Of a stretch of 64,000 bases of DNA, positions 35,603 through 46,200 are shown piece by piece. The notes beneath the pieces were generated by a model. That model was not told the DNA's origin. It worked only from the letters and a program-made list of their open reading frames with translations, and did not search any database. Origin of the DNA: Dokdonia sp. Dokd-P16 (lineage in GTDB: Bacteria; Bacteroidota; Bacteroidia; Flavobacteriales; Flavobacteriaceae); contig NZ_CP029151.1 in the NCBI RefSeq assembly GCF_003095655.1, positions 3,471,001 through 3,535,000 of the forward strand, given 5' to 3'. Positions within the stretch are counted from its first letter, which is position 1, and each line of letters starts with the position of its first letter. A program made the position numbers and the translations under genes.

Positions 35603-38528
35603 CCTACCCATCTTTTTCATTGCTCTATTTGGATTTCTGTGTGCAGCACAAACCTCTCCTTTTACACAATACAATACTTCATCTATATTGCCTAACAACA
35701 CGGTGCGAGCCCTATATGTAGCACATGATGGGGCACTCTGGATAGGAACAGATAATGGCTTAGTTCGTAAATATAATACTACAATTAATTCATACTTTAA
35801 AGAAGATGGTTTACCCCTGAATAATATTTGGGCTATTACAGAGGATGCAAATAATGAGCTCTGGGTAGGAACTTACGGCGAAGGAATAGCCCACTATGAT
35901 GGTGAAAAGTTTACAAAAATCTCAAGCAAACAAGGGCTTATTCATAATGAAATAACACATCTCTTTAATTTCCAGAATAATCTATACATAGGTACAAGCA
36001 ACGGAGTTTCGATAGTATCAACTGCTAGTAAAAAGGTTATAGCGTCTACAAAAGCTACAACAGATGAAGTTATCCGGATTTCAGGCTTCTTTGAATTTAA
36101 CAAAGAAGTATATGTAACCACTTATTCTAGTGGGATTTTTAAACTTTCCCGAAAGGGGAATCATGTTGATCTCCAAAAAATTTCAGATCATTCATTTATA
36201 TATGCCGCTCACCAAAGAAACGACTCCTTATATCTGAGTAACAAAAAGTATATTTCTGTATTTGCAATTAACGATGTTATAAATAAGAAAATAATTGCCC
36301 CGAGAATTATAGAAAACCAATCTATTGTTTGGGATTATGTAGAGACAGATAAAGAAACATTATACGGCGGAGCCTGGGGAATCTTTGAAGATGATGGCGG
36401 TCTAATAAGATTTAATAAAAGTCTCACAAACAGTTCAAAAATTTCTGAATTACCTAGTAGTGCAGTACTATCCTTGAGCTATGACAATCTGCTAAAAAAT
36501 CTTTATGTAGGAACTAAAGATGCAGGCCTTTTTGAATTTTCAACTAGCTCGCCTATTGAGAAAATTCCATCCTCTCAAGAAAAAATGGTCGATATCTCTT
36601 ATTTTAAAAATCAATCGATTCAATTATTTACAAGTGGCTTACAAATAAATGGAAAATTTATAAACTCATCTTTTTTTAAAGAAAAACAGATTAATTACGT
36701 CCGTAATAATCAAAACAAGCTACCTAAATACGAAGATTTCTTTTACGAGTTGGAATACGATACCCCAGCTGAAAAAATTGTTTTTTATAATATAAAAACC
36801 TCTGAGGATGCCCTATGGATAAACACTAGTATTGGCCTTTACAAATTCTCTCCTTACGGTGCGTTTGAATCTTACCTTCCATTACACACACTCGTATTCG
36901 ATTTCGGACCAAGTGATGAACTTATCGAAACCAATCCATACCACGGCTTACGCGTTTATAACAATGATGAAAAATTAGACTATACGTATTATCCATCAAC
37001 ATTATTATCGACACCTACTGATGTTGTAAGTACTTTAAAAGGCAAAAATAAAACTTATTTACTCTCAGTTTTCAAAGGATTATTTACCTATGATGGAACA
37101 TTTAAATCACTTCTAGCAACCGATGTTTGGAAAGAAAAGAAATTGCGTCATATAACAGAATTAGAAAATAATATAGCTGTCAGTAATGAAGCTGGAGATG
37201 TTTTTATAATAGATGACACAAAAAACACTTTTAATGTTATTAGAACCATCCATCAGAAAGAAATTAGAGGTAATACGATTTTCTTTTTAAATCACTATAA
37301 AGGATGGCTTATTGTAGCAACCGAAAAAGGAATAACATTTAGTAGTGGGAAAAGGCAATTGTTTATAAACGAAGAGCAAGGAATTAAAAATCCAGTTTAT
37401 GCATCAACAATTTATAATGACCAATTATTACTTGCCTCTGAATTTGGGAAATACACTATTGATTTAAATAAGCTTTTAAATACCCCAAATAAAATTGATG
37501 GAATTTTTATAACTAGCCTTAATATTAATGACTCTATAGTATCAAACATATCTCCTAGGTTACAACTAGAATATACAGAAAACAATCTATCTATTGCAAT
37601 GGAGACTAATGCACATCCATTTCCCCAAAAGCTCACTTATTATTATCGAATAAACGAAAACTCAAGTTGGCAAAAATCAAACAATCAAAAGATTGATCTT
37701 CGTTTCTTAAAGCCTGGCGCGTATAACATCAATGTTCGAGTAAATGATGCTTATACAGGGCAATTATTTGAAGGACAACTATTATCATTTACAATTGCGC
37801 TACCATTCTATTTAAAATGGTGGTTTCTACTCCTCACGGGATTATTCCTTATGGCGTTAGTATACTTATATTTTAATAGAATACGTAAAAGGCAACTTAT
37901 TCAATATGCCTTAGAAATTGCGACGACTAAACATATAGAAGAGCTTAAAACGGAGGCTTTACTAGCTCAAATGAATCCTCATTTTATTTTTAATGCGCTT
38001 AATTCCATACAACATTTAGTAATGACTAATGAGAATGAACGAGCTTCTGTATATCTCAATAAGTTTTCGAAATTAGTTCGAGCAAACCTAAACAACGCAC
38101 AACGTCCTTTTACAAGTTTGAGAGAAGAGCTAGACTACCTAAAGGTATATTGTGAAATCGAAAATGAAAGGCATGCTAATAGAATAGCTATTGTCTTTAA
38201 TATAGACTCGCAGATTAATCCATCAGAAGTTGAAATACCAACGTTAATTTTACAACCTTTTTTAGAAAATGCATTTGTACATGCTTTTCCATCTTCTATT
38301 TTGAGCCCTATGCTTGAGTTAACTGTTACTGTATTTAATGCTCATCTTATTAGCTATGAGATTAAAGACAATGGTATAGGTGCCCTATCTAAGTTAAAAA
38401 GAAGTACCACTACCTCAAAAGGAATTTCTTTAATAAAGGAACGATTACACTTTTTAAACTATGACGTAGAAACTTCCCTAAACGTCGATTATAGCGAAAA
38501 CGGCTCGACTATAACACTTCTTTTATGA
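35589..38528 (+). CDS. LytS-type sensor histidine kinase with periplasmic beta-propeller
   Basis: A 979-aa protein. The TTG start gives a credible signal peptide (LPIFFIALFGFLCAAQ) and overlaps the regulator gene by 14 bases. Residues ~25-630 contain repeated propeller-type blades (LWIGTDNGLV, LWVGTYGEG, LYIGTSNGV, LYVGTKDAGL), then a Y_Y_Y-like domain (~640-735), one membrane segment (WWFLLLTGLFLMALVYLYF), and a His_kinase domain with NPHFIFNALNSIQH, where His798 is the phospho-acceptor. A HATPase domain with an ENAFVHAF N-box and DNGIGA ends the protein. The ligand is unknown. Confidence 0.88.
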   Translation: MKITNLPIFFIALFGFLCAAQTSPFTQYNTSSILPNNTVRALYVAHDGALWIGTDNGLVRKYNTTINSYFKEDGLPLNNIWAITEDANNELWVGTYGEGIAHYDGEKFTKISSKQGLIHNEITHLFNFQNNLYIGTSNGVSIVSTASKKVIASTKATTDEVIRISGFFEFNKEVYVTTYSSGIFKLSRKGNHVDLQKISDHSFIYAAHQRNDSLYLSNKKYISVFAINDVINKKIIAPRIIENQSIVWDYVETDKETLYGGAWGIFEDDGGLIRFNKSLTNSSKISELPSSAVLSLSYDNLLKNLYVGTKDAGLFEFSTSSPIEKIPSSQEKMVDISYFKNQSIQLFTSGLQINGKFINSSFFKEKQINYVRNNQNKLPKYEDFFYELEYDTPAEKIVFYNIKTSEDALWINTSIGLYKFSPYGAFESYLPLHTLVFDFGPSDELIETNPYHGLRVYNNDEKLDYTYYPSTLLSTPTDVVSTLKGKNKTYLLSVFKGLFTYDGTFKSLLATDVWKEKKLRHITELENNIAVSNEAGDVFIIDDTKNTFNVIRTIHQKEIRGNTIFFLNHYKGWLIVATEKGITFSSGKRQLFINEEQGIKNPVYASTIYNDQLLLASEFGKYTIDLNKLLNTPNKIDGIFITSLNINDSIVSNISPRLQLEYTENNLSIAMETNAHPFPQKLTYYYRINENSSWQKSNNQKIDLRFLKPGAYNINVRVNDAYTGQLFEGQLLSFTIALPFYLKWWFLLLTGLFLMALVYLYFNRIRKRQLIQYALEIATTKHIEELKTEALLAQMNPHFIFNALNSIQHLVMTNENERASVYLNKFSKLVRANLNNAQRPFTSLREELDYLKVYCEIENERHANRIAIVFNIDSQINPSEVEIPTLILQPFLENAFVHAFPSSILSPMLELTVTVFNAHLISYEIKDNGIGALSKLKRSTTTSKGISLIKERLHFLNYDVETSLNVDYSENGSTITLLL

Positions 38529-38626
38529 TAATACGTTAATCCTTGTTGTGATTACGATAGTACATTGCTTAGATTTTGAGAGTTGAATGTTGGTAGATTG
38601 CGAATTAATCAACTCAAATCATATTT

Positions 38627-38935
38627 ATGAATAAACATTTTTTAATGTCAAAAATGAAATCGTCAGGAACTGCCTATTTGTGTTTCTTCCTTTTCGGTTG
38701 TCAATATGCCTACTTAGGTAAATGGGGGCTGCAATTTTTATATTGGTTTACCCTAGGAGGAGTCGGTATATGGGCATTTATAGATTTATTTCATATTCCA
38801 ACCAAAATCAGTAATCATAATATGATACTATCGAGTCAAATTGAAAGTATTGAAAGAAGAGAGACGGAAGAATCTCATTCAAGAAATATTGCAATGATGG
38901 CTGCTGCTACTGGGAATAGAAACGCAATCAACTAA
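38627..38935 (+). CDS. TM2-domain membrane protein
   Basis: A 102-aa protein with two hydrophobic segments, AYLCFFLFGCQYAYLGKW and LQFLYWFTLGGVGIWAFIDL, that match the TM2 domain (YLGKWGLQ turn followed by GGxGIWxxIDL). The tail is charged and cytoplasmic. An internal ATG at 38645 could be the true start. It is followed by a lipoprotein and an EcsC-like gene on the same strand. Function is unknown. Confidence 0.75.
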   Translation: MNKHFLMSKMKSSGTAYLCFFLFGCQYAYLGKWGLQFLYWFTLGGVGIWAFIDLFHIPTKISNHNMILSSQIESIERRETEESHSRNIAMMAAATGNRNAIN

Positions 38936-38966
38936 TAAATAAATTAAGTCCTAAAGAAAATACATT

Positions 38967-39722
38967 ATGAAGAAATTTATAGTATTAATTGTATCGTTGA
39001 TAACATTTGGTAGCTGTAATTCAATTGATGATAAGGTAGCAGAATATAGAGCCATTAAAGAAAATATAGACGAAATTATGCAAGAAGTCTCTGATGGTAC
39101 AAAAGATCAAGAATTAGGAATAAGAGAGATGACCGAGTTGCAGCTTGAACTATTAGAATTTGATCAGGAAGTTACTGACCTCTACACTAGGGAGGAAAAA
39201 ATTAAGAGAGAAATTGATGTAAAGCGAAAAGAAGATAAAAGGGCTGCAAAACAAGCTGCGAAACAATTTCGAATAGATTCCCTAAGGCAGGAAAAAGAAA
39301 AAAAGTTAATGGAAGCTGAGCTCGCTAAACAAGAAAAAGCTTATGAAAAGCAATTAGAGGAGCAAAACAGAAAAGAGGTAGCTGCTATGATTGCAGCTGA
39401 AGAAGAAGCTGAAAGAAATTTATATATCAGTGAGCTAAATGCAAAAGGGTTATTTCTAGTAGAGTTTGATAATAGAACATATGAAATAAATGAAGAAGAA
39501 TGGTTAAACTGGAAAGACTCTGAGAATTATTCGTTTAAAAAACAAGCTGATGAACTAAGAATGATGGTAAACTCAATGGGAAGTGCAAAAGCCAATGGCT
39601 TAGCTCAATCAATGTATAGAACATTATCAAAAGGTATTGGAAGAGAAGGAATTACTATGAAAGCTCTCCAAGGTATTCAAACTTACGATTTCTTGACAAC
39701 TGGAAAAATAAACTTTGAGTGA
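38967..39722 (+). CDS. Putative lipoprotein with long charged coiled coil
   Basis: A 251-aa protein. The N-terminus is a lipoprotein signal, with hydrophobic FIVLIVSLIT followed by FGSC, the cysteine at about residue 17. The middle (~70-150) is a charged coiled coil rich in K, E, A and Q. The C-terminal ~90 residues are more globular. No family is recognised. It is likely anchored to a membrane facing the periplasm or cell surface. The gene is on the same strand as its TM2 and EcsC-like neighbours but with gaps of 31 and 46 bases. Confidence 0.65.
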   Translation: MKKFIVLIVSLITFGSCNSIDDKVAEYRAIKENIDEIMQEVSDGTKDQELGIREMTELQLELLEFDQEVTDLYTREEKIKREIDVKRKEDKRAAKQAAKQFRIDSLRQEKEKKLMEAELAKQEKAYEKQLEEQNRKEVAAMIAAEEEAERNLYISELNAKGLFLVEFDNRTYEINEEEWLNWKDSENYSFKKQADELRMMVNSMGSAKANGLAQSMYRTLSKGIGREGITMKALQGIQTYDFLTTGKINFE

Positions 39723-39768
39723 TATTAAACGTTGAAAGAGATTAAGAATAAAATATTGTACAGTTATT

Positions 39769-40470
39769 ATGGGAAAATCTAATAATGTAGAGATTACTAA
39801 GGATTTCGATTTTATGAAAGTGGTGAATTTTGTATCACCATCATTTGAAACAGTTGAGAAGGATGTAGCTGAATTAAGAAAAGGAAAACCCAATAAATCA
39901 AAGAAACAGCTCTCAACGATTTATGCTAACCGAAATAGAAATAAATATACATCTGTAGGAATAGTTAGTGCATTACCGAGTACAATACCTGGACTCGGAA
40001 CTGGTATCCAAATCGCAATAGAAGCTGGGACAATTTCTGGTGACCTACTTTTAATGTTAAGATGGATGGCTTCAACTTGCTATGGAGTAGCAATAATTAA
40101 TGAGAAGGATATAAAATCAGATTTTAACCAAGAATTTGTGAGGATTCTCGGGTTATGGTGCGGAGTCATAGAAGCATCTAAATTGGCAACGGAAAAGATT
40201 GCAACGAAAGTAGCTGTTACAACTTTCAATAGAAATGTAAGCGGTAAAACGCTTGCAAAAATTAATCAACGAATCGGAACAACAATTTTTACAAAATATG
40301 GAGCAAAAAGAGGGGGGATAGCTCTAGGAAGATTAATACCATTTGGAGTTGGTGCAGCTATTGGTGGATCATTTAATTACTTTACAATGACTAAGTTCAA
40401 AGGTTCAGCTATAAAATATTTTGAATCTGATGAGTCTGTAGAATTTACACTAAAAGACATAACAGAATAA
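39769..40470 (+). CDS. EcsC-like protein
   Basis: A 233-aa protein with hydrophobic, glycine-rich segments: VGIVSALPSTIPGLGTGIQIAIEAG near residue 65 and GRLIPFGVGAAIGGSFNYF near 195. The second resembles the C-terminal (P)xGAxIGGxxN pattern of EcsC-family proteins. The role of EcsC proteins is not settled. Assignment is by pattern only and is moderate. Confidence 0.55.
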   Translation: MGKSNNVEITKDFDFMKVVNFVSPSFETVEKDVAELRKGKPNKSKKQLSTIYANRNRNKYTSVGIVSALPSTIPGLGTGIQIAIEAGTISGDLLLMLRWMASTCYGVAIINEKDIKSDFNQEFVRILGLWCGVIEASKLATEKIATKVAVTTFNRNVSGKTLAKINQRIGTTIFTKYGAKRGGIALGRLIPFGVGAAIGGSFNYFTMTKFKGSAIKYFESDESVEFTLKDITE

Positions 40471-40495
40471 TTTTTTAAATATTTAATGAATAGTA

Positions 40496-40603
40496 ATGAG
40501 CAACCTAAACACAACCTGTCCAAAATGCGGCTCGGAAGATGCCTACCATAATGGAGTAGAATACGAATGCCCAAAATGCGATCACGAATGGTCTAATTCC
40601 TAA
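40496..40603 (+). CDS. Tiny zinc-ribbon protein, PhnA N-terminal-like
   Basis: A 35-residue reading frame with two CPxC knuckles, CPKCGSEDAYHNG and ECPKCDHEWSNS, 14 residues apart. This matches the N-terminal zinc ribbon of PhnA/YjdM proteins, but the C-terminal domain of that family is absent: the frame stops right after HEW. It may be a free mini zinc ribbon or a remnant. A strong terminator follows 34 bases later, which supports a transcribed gene. Confidence 0.55.
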   Translation: MSNLNTTCPKCGSEDAYHNGVEYECPKCDHEWSNS

Positions 40604-40636
40604 TCTCTTTACTGCTTTGAAGATTTAGGGGATTTC

Positions 40637-40670
40637 AAATGCTCAACGCTAGTCGTTGGGCATTTTTTTT
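40637..40670 (+). terminator. Rho-independent terminator
   Basis: AATGCTCAACG and CGTTGGGCATT form an 11-bp stem with one G-T wobble around a short loop, followed by a run of eight T. It closes the zinc-ribbon transcript. Confidence 0.85.
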
Positions 40671-40953
40671 GCTTGCAGAAAGCACTTTATTAATATCTCA
40701 CAACAAATTCTAAAAAACCGTCTTTTTAGAAACTCATCTTACTTTGAGTGAAAACTTTCACCTCAAATACTAATAAAGCATTTCCAATAGTATTCTAATT
40801 TTATGATTACCAGCAGTTTCACATAAATATTATTTAGTTAAATTTGAAGTAGATTGTATATCTAATGTTAGAAATAGCTAGGTGTGGTAGCTATTCAGGT
40901 AGTTGAAATTTATTAAAACATAAAACTCCTTTGTTTATAGGGTTTAGCGCGAT

Positions 40954-40980
40954 AGGGTTTGAATCCAGTCGAGGTCACGA
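40954..40980 (+). other. Possible tRNA 3'-end remnant (attachment-site-like)
   Basis: AGGGTTTGAATCC resembles a T-arm (GG-TTCGAAT-CC) but the invariant C of the loop is T, and only two stem pairs remain. It is followed by CGAGGTCA, like an acceptor 3' strand, but no CCA. No full tRNA can be folded upstream. Such fragments are left by integration at tRNA genes. No integrase lies in the window, so this is tentative. Confidence 0.25.
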
Positions 40981-41002
40981 AAAGCTTTGCAAAAAGCACC
41001 AT

Positions 41003-41040
41003 AACTGCGCTAATCCTAGGATTAGCGCAGTTTTTTATTT
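41003..41040 (+). terminator. Strong palindromic terminator
   Basis: Two perfect 15-base arms, AACTGCGCTAATCCT and its complement, abut at 41017/41018 and are followed by TTTTTT. It terminates whatever is transcribed from the preceding non-coding stretch. Confidence 0.8.
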
Positions 41041-41285
41041 TATATGGTTTCGTTTAATATCATTTAACTGCAAAATGTATGGTAGCAATTGCTACCACAA
41101 AGCATTTTCGACCTATACAACCACCTTTAATCACTGATATACAGTATTTTAAATAATTAATTGTAAATTGATCGCTCAATCATATGTGCTTAAAAAAACA
41201 CGTGATATTCATTACTAGATTATAGGTTTCTTAACAAATAAACATCGATAACTCGATTATTATTTCTTAAAGTCAACTCTATAAT

Positions 41286-41303
41286 TAGATTTGAATACAT
41301 TTG
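41286..41303 (+). promoter_or_regulatory. Candidate -7 elements before the LuxR-type gene
   Basis: Two TAnnTTTG matches occur within 18 bases, TAGATTTG (41286-41293) and TACATTTG (41296-41303), 30-40 bases before the start codon. No -33 TTG stands out. Confidence 0.35.
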
Positions 41304-41332
41304 CTATTGCAAACCCTTAACATATTATCATA

Positions 41333-41560
41333 ATGAGCAATACGAACTTCGTAATGAGCAATGCCGATAAGAACATCTTAAAAATGATGTCTAAAGGCAT
41401 GACCCACTTAGAGATTTCTAAGACACTAACTGCTAACAATGAATCACCTTCTAGTACCTCTCACATTGAGAAACTAATTATGAAGCTTAAAAAAAGCTAT
41501 AAAGCTAAAACATCGTTTCAGTTAGGTATACTTCTTTATAAAGACGGAATTTTGAAATAG
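41333..41560 (+). CDS. Small LuxR-type HTH protein
   Basis: A 75-aa protein that is almost only a GerE/LuxR-type helix-turn-helix: KNILKMMSKGMTHLEISKTL and SHIEKLIMKLKKSYKAKTSFQLGILLYKDGIL are the scanning and recognition helices. There is no receiver domain. Free-standing HTH proteins of this kind may act as small regulators or be remnants. A hairpin follows 84 bases after the stop. Confidence 0.65.
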   Translation: MSNTNFVMSNADKNILKMMSKGMTHLEISKTLTANNESPSSTSHIEKLIMKLKKSYKAKTSFQLGILLYKDGILK

Positions 41561-41643
41561 ATTACGTTATTTGAACAAGTAAAAGACGGGAGCTTTGGAT
41601 ATTGAACCTAAGCATTTACTACTTCCCTACTTTAAAAGATTTG

Positions 41644-41678
41644 CACCCATACAGTTTCCTAAAAAAACTATATGGGTG
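41644..41678 (+). terminator. Hairpin downstream of the LuxR-type gene
   Basis: CACCCATAcAGTTT pairs with AAACTaTATGGGTG, a 13-bp stem with one mismatch. No good T-run follows, so termination efficiency is uncertain. The rest of 41561-41842 shows no gene. Confidence 0.45.
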
Positions 41679-41838
41679 ACTTATCTCTTTCACTTAGTTT
41701 ATGTCTATATCTTTAAATAAAGAGATCATATAAAATTTAAAAAATATCTAACCACAATTCTCAAACTAAGATTGAGTTACCACCCAATAACCATCTGAAA
41801 TTATATGGTTTACAAAAGATGACATCTACTTACTCTGC

Positions 41839-42537
<699 letters not shown>

Positions 42538-42581
42538 TTATGATAAAATCTCAATTAGTCTCGTTTATAATTCCTTTTTTT

Positions 42582-42612
42582 GTGGTACCAACTAATACTT
42601 TTTTGGTACCAC
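42582..42612. promoter_or_regulatory. TetR operator candidate between pfaE and tetR
   Basis: GTGGTACCAA (42582-42591) and TTGGTACCAC (42603-42612) are exact inverted copies spaced by 11 bases, and each contains the palindrome TGGTACCA. They lie 24 bases before the tetR start and 45 bases from the pfaE start, so one bound TetR dimer pair could control both directions. Binding is inferred from symmetry and position. Confidence 0.6.
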
Positions 42613-42635
42613 TTGGTCAAATTTAGGAAAACAAT

Positions 42636-43253
42636 ATGATTACCAGGGAACATATCATAGAGATTACAACTCAACTGTATTTAAAAAATGGAGTAAAATC
42701 TGTTACCATGGCAGATATCAGTAAGGAGTTGAGTACCTCTAAGCGTACTATCTATAATCACTTTATAGACAAAACTGATTTAATGCAAGCTTGTGTAGAG
42801 CAATATCTTGCAGGAATTAGAACTAAAAATGACGATATCATTAATACCTCTAGCTCTGCTATTGAAGCAATGGGTATGATTCAGCAACAGATTTTAAAAA
42901 GAGCAAATTACAGCAACGCAAACTTTTATAAAGAGGTACTTAAATATTACCCTAGTATATTAAAAGACTCCTATAAAAAGAATGCAGAGTTTGCTTTTCG
43001 AGAGTTACTCTATTTATCTAAATGGGGTGTAAAAGATGGGTTATTCAGGAAAGACTTGGACCCAGAAGTTACGATGGCTACAGTTCAAACTCTTTTGAAA
43101 TTATGTAATAACAACAAAGTTTTTCCATCAGAACATTTTTCTAAAGCTAGACTTACCGAAGGTATTATGGTTGCTTACTTGAGAGGATTATGTACTGACA
43201 AAGGTCTTTTAGAAGTTGAAAAACAAAAGCATCTTTACTTAACTATAGAATAA
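42636..43253 (+). CDS. TetR-family regulator of the PUFA locus
   Basis: A 205-aa protein. Residues 1-50 are a TetR helix-turn-helix (NGVKSVTMADISKELSTSKRTIYNHFIDKTDLM), and the rest is the helical ligand-binding domain. It lies 6 bases before pfaA and just after the inverted repeat at 42582-42612, so it probably autoregulates and controls pfaA-D and pfaE. A fatty acyl ligand is likely by analogy but not shown. Confidence 0.85.
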   Translation: MITREHIIEITTQLYLKNGVKSVTMADISKELSTSKRTIYNHFIDKTDLMQACVEQYLAGIRTKNDDIINTSSSAIEAMGMIQQQILKRANYSNANFYKEVLKYYPSILKDSYKKNAEFAFRELLYLSKWGVKDGLFRKDLDPEVTMATVQTLLKLCNNNKVFPSEHFSKARLTEGIMVAYLRGLCTDKGLLEVEKQKHLYLTIE

Positions 43254-43259
43254 GAAAAT

Positions 43260-46200
43260 ATGGACACTATTAATAGTTCACTCAAAAAAACGCCTGTAGC
43301 AATTATTGGCTTATCTGCTATGTTTGCAGATGCAATAAATGTAGAGCAGTTTTGGAATAATATTATCAGTCAGAAAGATAGTATAGTAGATGTTCCTGCA
43401 TCGCGTTGGAAAATAGAAGATTATTACGATGCAGATCCTATGGTTGCAGATAAAACATACTGCAAGAAAGGTGGTTTTATTCCAGATGTAGACTTTAATC
43501 CAATGGAATTTGGATTGCCTCCTAATATTTTGGAAGTAACAGATGCCTCTCAATTACTAGCTTTAATAGCTGCTAGAGATGCATTTGAGGATGCCGGTTA
43601 TGGTAGAGAATCTGATAAGTTTACAGCGTTATTAAAAGAAAAAACAGGAGTGATTCTCGGTGTAGGTGGTGGACAAAAATTGATTACCCCACTTACTTCT
43701 AGATTACAAGCTCCTATTTGGGAAGCTGCTTTGAGAAGTAGTGGAATAAGCGATACAGACATTCCTCACATTGTAGATAAAATGAAGAAAGCATATATAG
43801 GATGGAATGAAAATTCTTTTCCAGGTATGTTGGGTAACGTTATTTCTGGCCGTATTACAAATCGTTTTGATCTAGGAGGTATTAACTCTGTAGTAGATGC
43901 TGCTTGTGCCGCATCACTTTCGGCTGTAAAAATGGCTGTTTCTGAGTTAATAGAAGGAAGATGTGATATGATGTTAACAGGAGGAGTTGATACAGACAAT
44001 TCTCCTTTTATGTACATGTCGTTCTCTAAAACGCCAGCATTCTCTCGTAAGGGAAGTATTCGTCCATTTGATACCGATTCTGACGGTATGTTGATAGGCG
44101 AAGGTGTAGGAATGCTTGTCTTAAAAAGATTAGAAGATGCAGAGCGTGATGGAGATAGAATTTATGGTTTACTTACTGGTGTAGGTTCTTCTAGTGACGG
44201 TCGCTATAAATCAGTTTACGCTCCCCGTCCACAAGGACAAGCGCTAGCTATGCAACGCGCTTATGATGAAGCAGGATATGATGCCTCTACCGTAAGACTA
44301 ATAGAAGGTCATGGTACTGCTACTGGAGCTGGTGATGCTGCAGAATTTGAATCTATGTCAATGGTTTTTGGTAAAAATAATGCGACAAAAAATAATATTG
44401 GGATAGGTTCTGTAAAATCACAAGTAGGACATACCAAAGCTGCTGCAGGTGCAGCCGGAATGATTAAAACAGCCTTAGCGCTATATCATAAAGTTTTACC
44501 TGGCACTATAAATGTTACAAAGCCGCATGACAAATTTGGAATAGAAAACTCTCCTTTTTACGTAAATTCAGAAACAAGACCTTGGTTTAAAAATGGGATT
44601 CCTCGTAGAGCGGGATTGTCTGCTTTTGGCTTCGGTGGTGTTAATGTCCATTTTGCAATGGAGGAATATGAAAAGAAAAATTCTTTTACAGATAGAATAC
44701 ATCAATCTTTTCATAGTATCTACATTAAAGGAGCGAATACAGAAGACTTATTAACGCTTCTTAAAAATGCTCATACTTCCTTAAATAGCAAAGAGGGAAA
44801 CACTGCATTTTACAATTTAAAAGAAATTTCAAAGGAAGGCACAGCAGAACAAAGTGAAGCTCGTTTAGGTTTTGTAGCCGAGTCTCTAATTGATTGTATA
44901 TCAAAACTAGAAATTGCAATCAAACAATTAGAAAGCAATAAGAATGCTTGGTCTCATCCTAGAGGCGTGTTCTTTAGACCTAATGGAATTTCAAGCACTA
45001 CAAAAGTTGCCTCATTATTCTCAGGTCAAGGTTCGCAGTATGCAAATATGGCAAAAGAAGCTACTAGTAGTTTTGAAAGAATACAACAAACAATTGCAGA
45101 TTTTGATGCCAAAAAGGGATATGATCTAGCAAATAAAATATATCCAAAACCTGTATTTACAGAGGAGGATAAAGCTATTTTAGAAAAGAACATTACTAAT
45201 ACTGAGTTTGCACAACCTGCAATCGGGGCTATTAGTTTAGGGTACTATAATGTGTTCAAAGACGCTGGTTTTGTAAGTGATATGGTAGCTGGTCATAGTT
45301 TTGGTGAACTCACAGCTCTTTGTGCATCTGGTGTTATAAGTCAAGATGACTACATGACACTTGCTATCGCACGTGGAAATGCTATGGCAGGTAAAAATAC
45401 AAGTGGTGACGCTGGTACAATGCTAGCAGTAAAAGCATCGGCTTCAGAAATCGAACCTTTGATTACCGCTATAACAGATGTTTCTATTGCCAATATCAAC
45501 TCTTCGAGTCAAATAGTATTAGGAGGAACCACAGAAGGTATTGCTAAAGCTAAGACACTATTAGATAGTAAAAATCACCGCTCTATCTTATTACCTGTCT
45601 CTGCAGCCTTCCACACAGATTGTGTAGGACATGCTCAAAAACCTTTTGAAAAAAGTATAGAGACTATAGAATTTACTAGCCCTACCATTCCGGTATACTC
45701 AAACTCTACTGGAAATTCTTATCCAACTGAGCCAAGTGAGATTAAGAGAATATTAGGGCAGCATATTTTAAATTCAGTTGACTTTAAAAGCGAAGTCGAA
45801 AATATGTATGCTGCAGGAGCGAGGGTTTTTGTTGAGTTTGGGCCTAAGTCTATTCTTACAAACCTGGTAAAAGATATACTGGCAGATAAAGAGCATTTTG
45901 TAGTTACAACAAATGCAAAAGCAACAAAAAACAGTGATTTACAAATAAGAGAAGCAGCAATACAACTACAAGTACTAGGGTGTAAATTAAATGCAATTGA
46001 TCGTAATGCACGTCAAGAAAAGAAGCCTGTAATTCAGCCTAAAGTAGCCGTTAAAATTGCAGGAAACAACTATGTGAGTCCAGCAACGCAAAAAGCCTAT
46101 AAAGATGTGTTGAACAACGGGTTTAAAGTAAGTGGCGCAACAGATATTATTAAAACTGAAGAAGAGATTAAGGAAATAGAAGTTATCTCAGAAGTGATAA

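Larger units (their letters stand above)
40604..41332. other. Gene-free stretch with two terminators and a tRNA-like remnant
   Basis: About 730 bases with no convincing coding sequence. It holds the terminator at 40637-40670, a segment resembling the T-arm and 3' acceptor of a tRNA near 40954-40980, and a perfect palindromic terminator at 41003-41040. A small hairpin (GCTTT/AAAGC) sits between the last two. A short non-coding RNA ending at the palindromic terminator is possible, since no open frame of note precedes it. The 68-aa open frame at 40931-41137 runs through the terminator and is not credible. Confidence 0.5.

Noticed and set aside
40931-41137. 68-aa open frame in the gene-free stretch
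   Set aside because: It runs through the perfect palindromic terminator and shows no protein-like composition.
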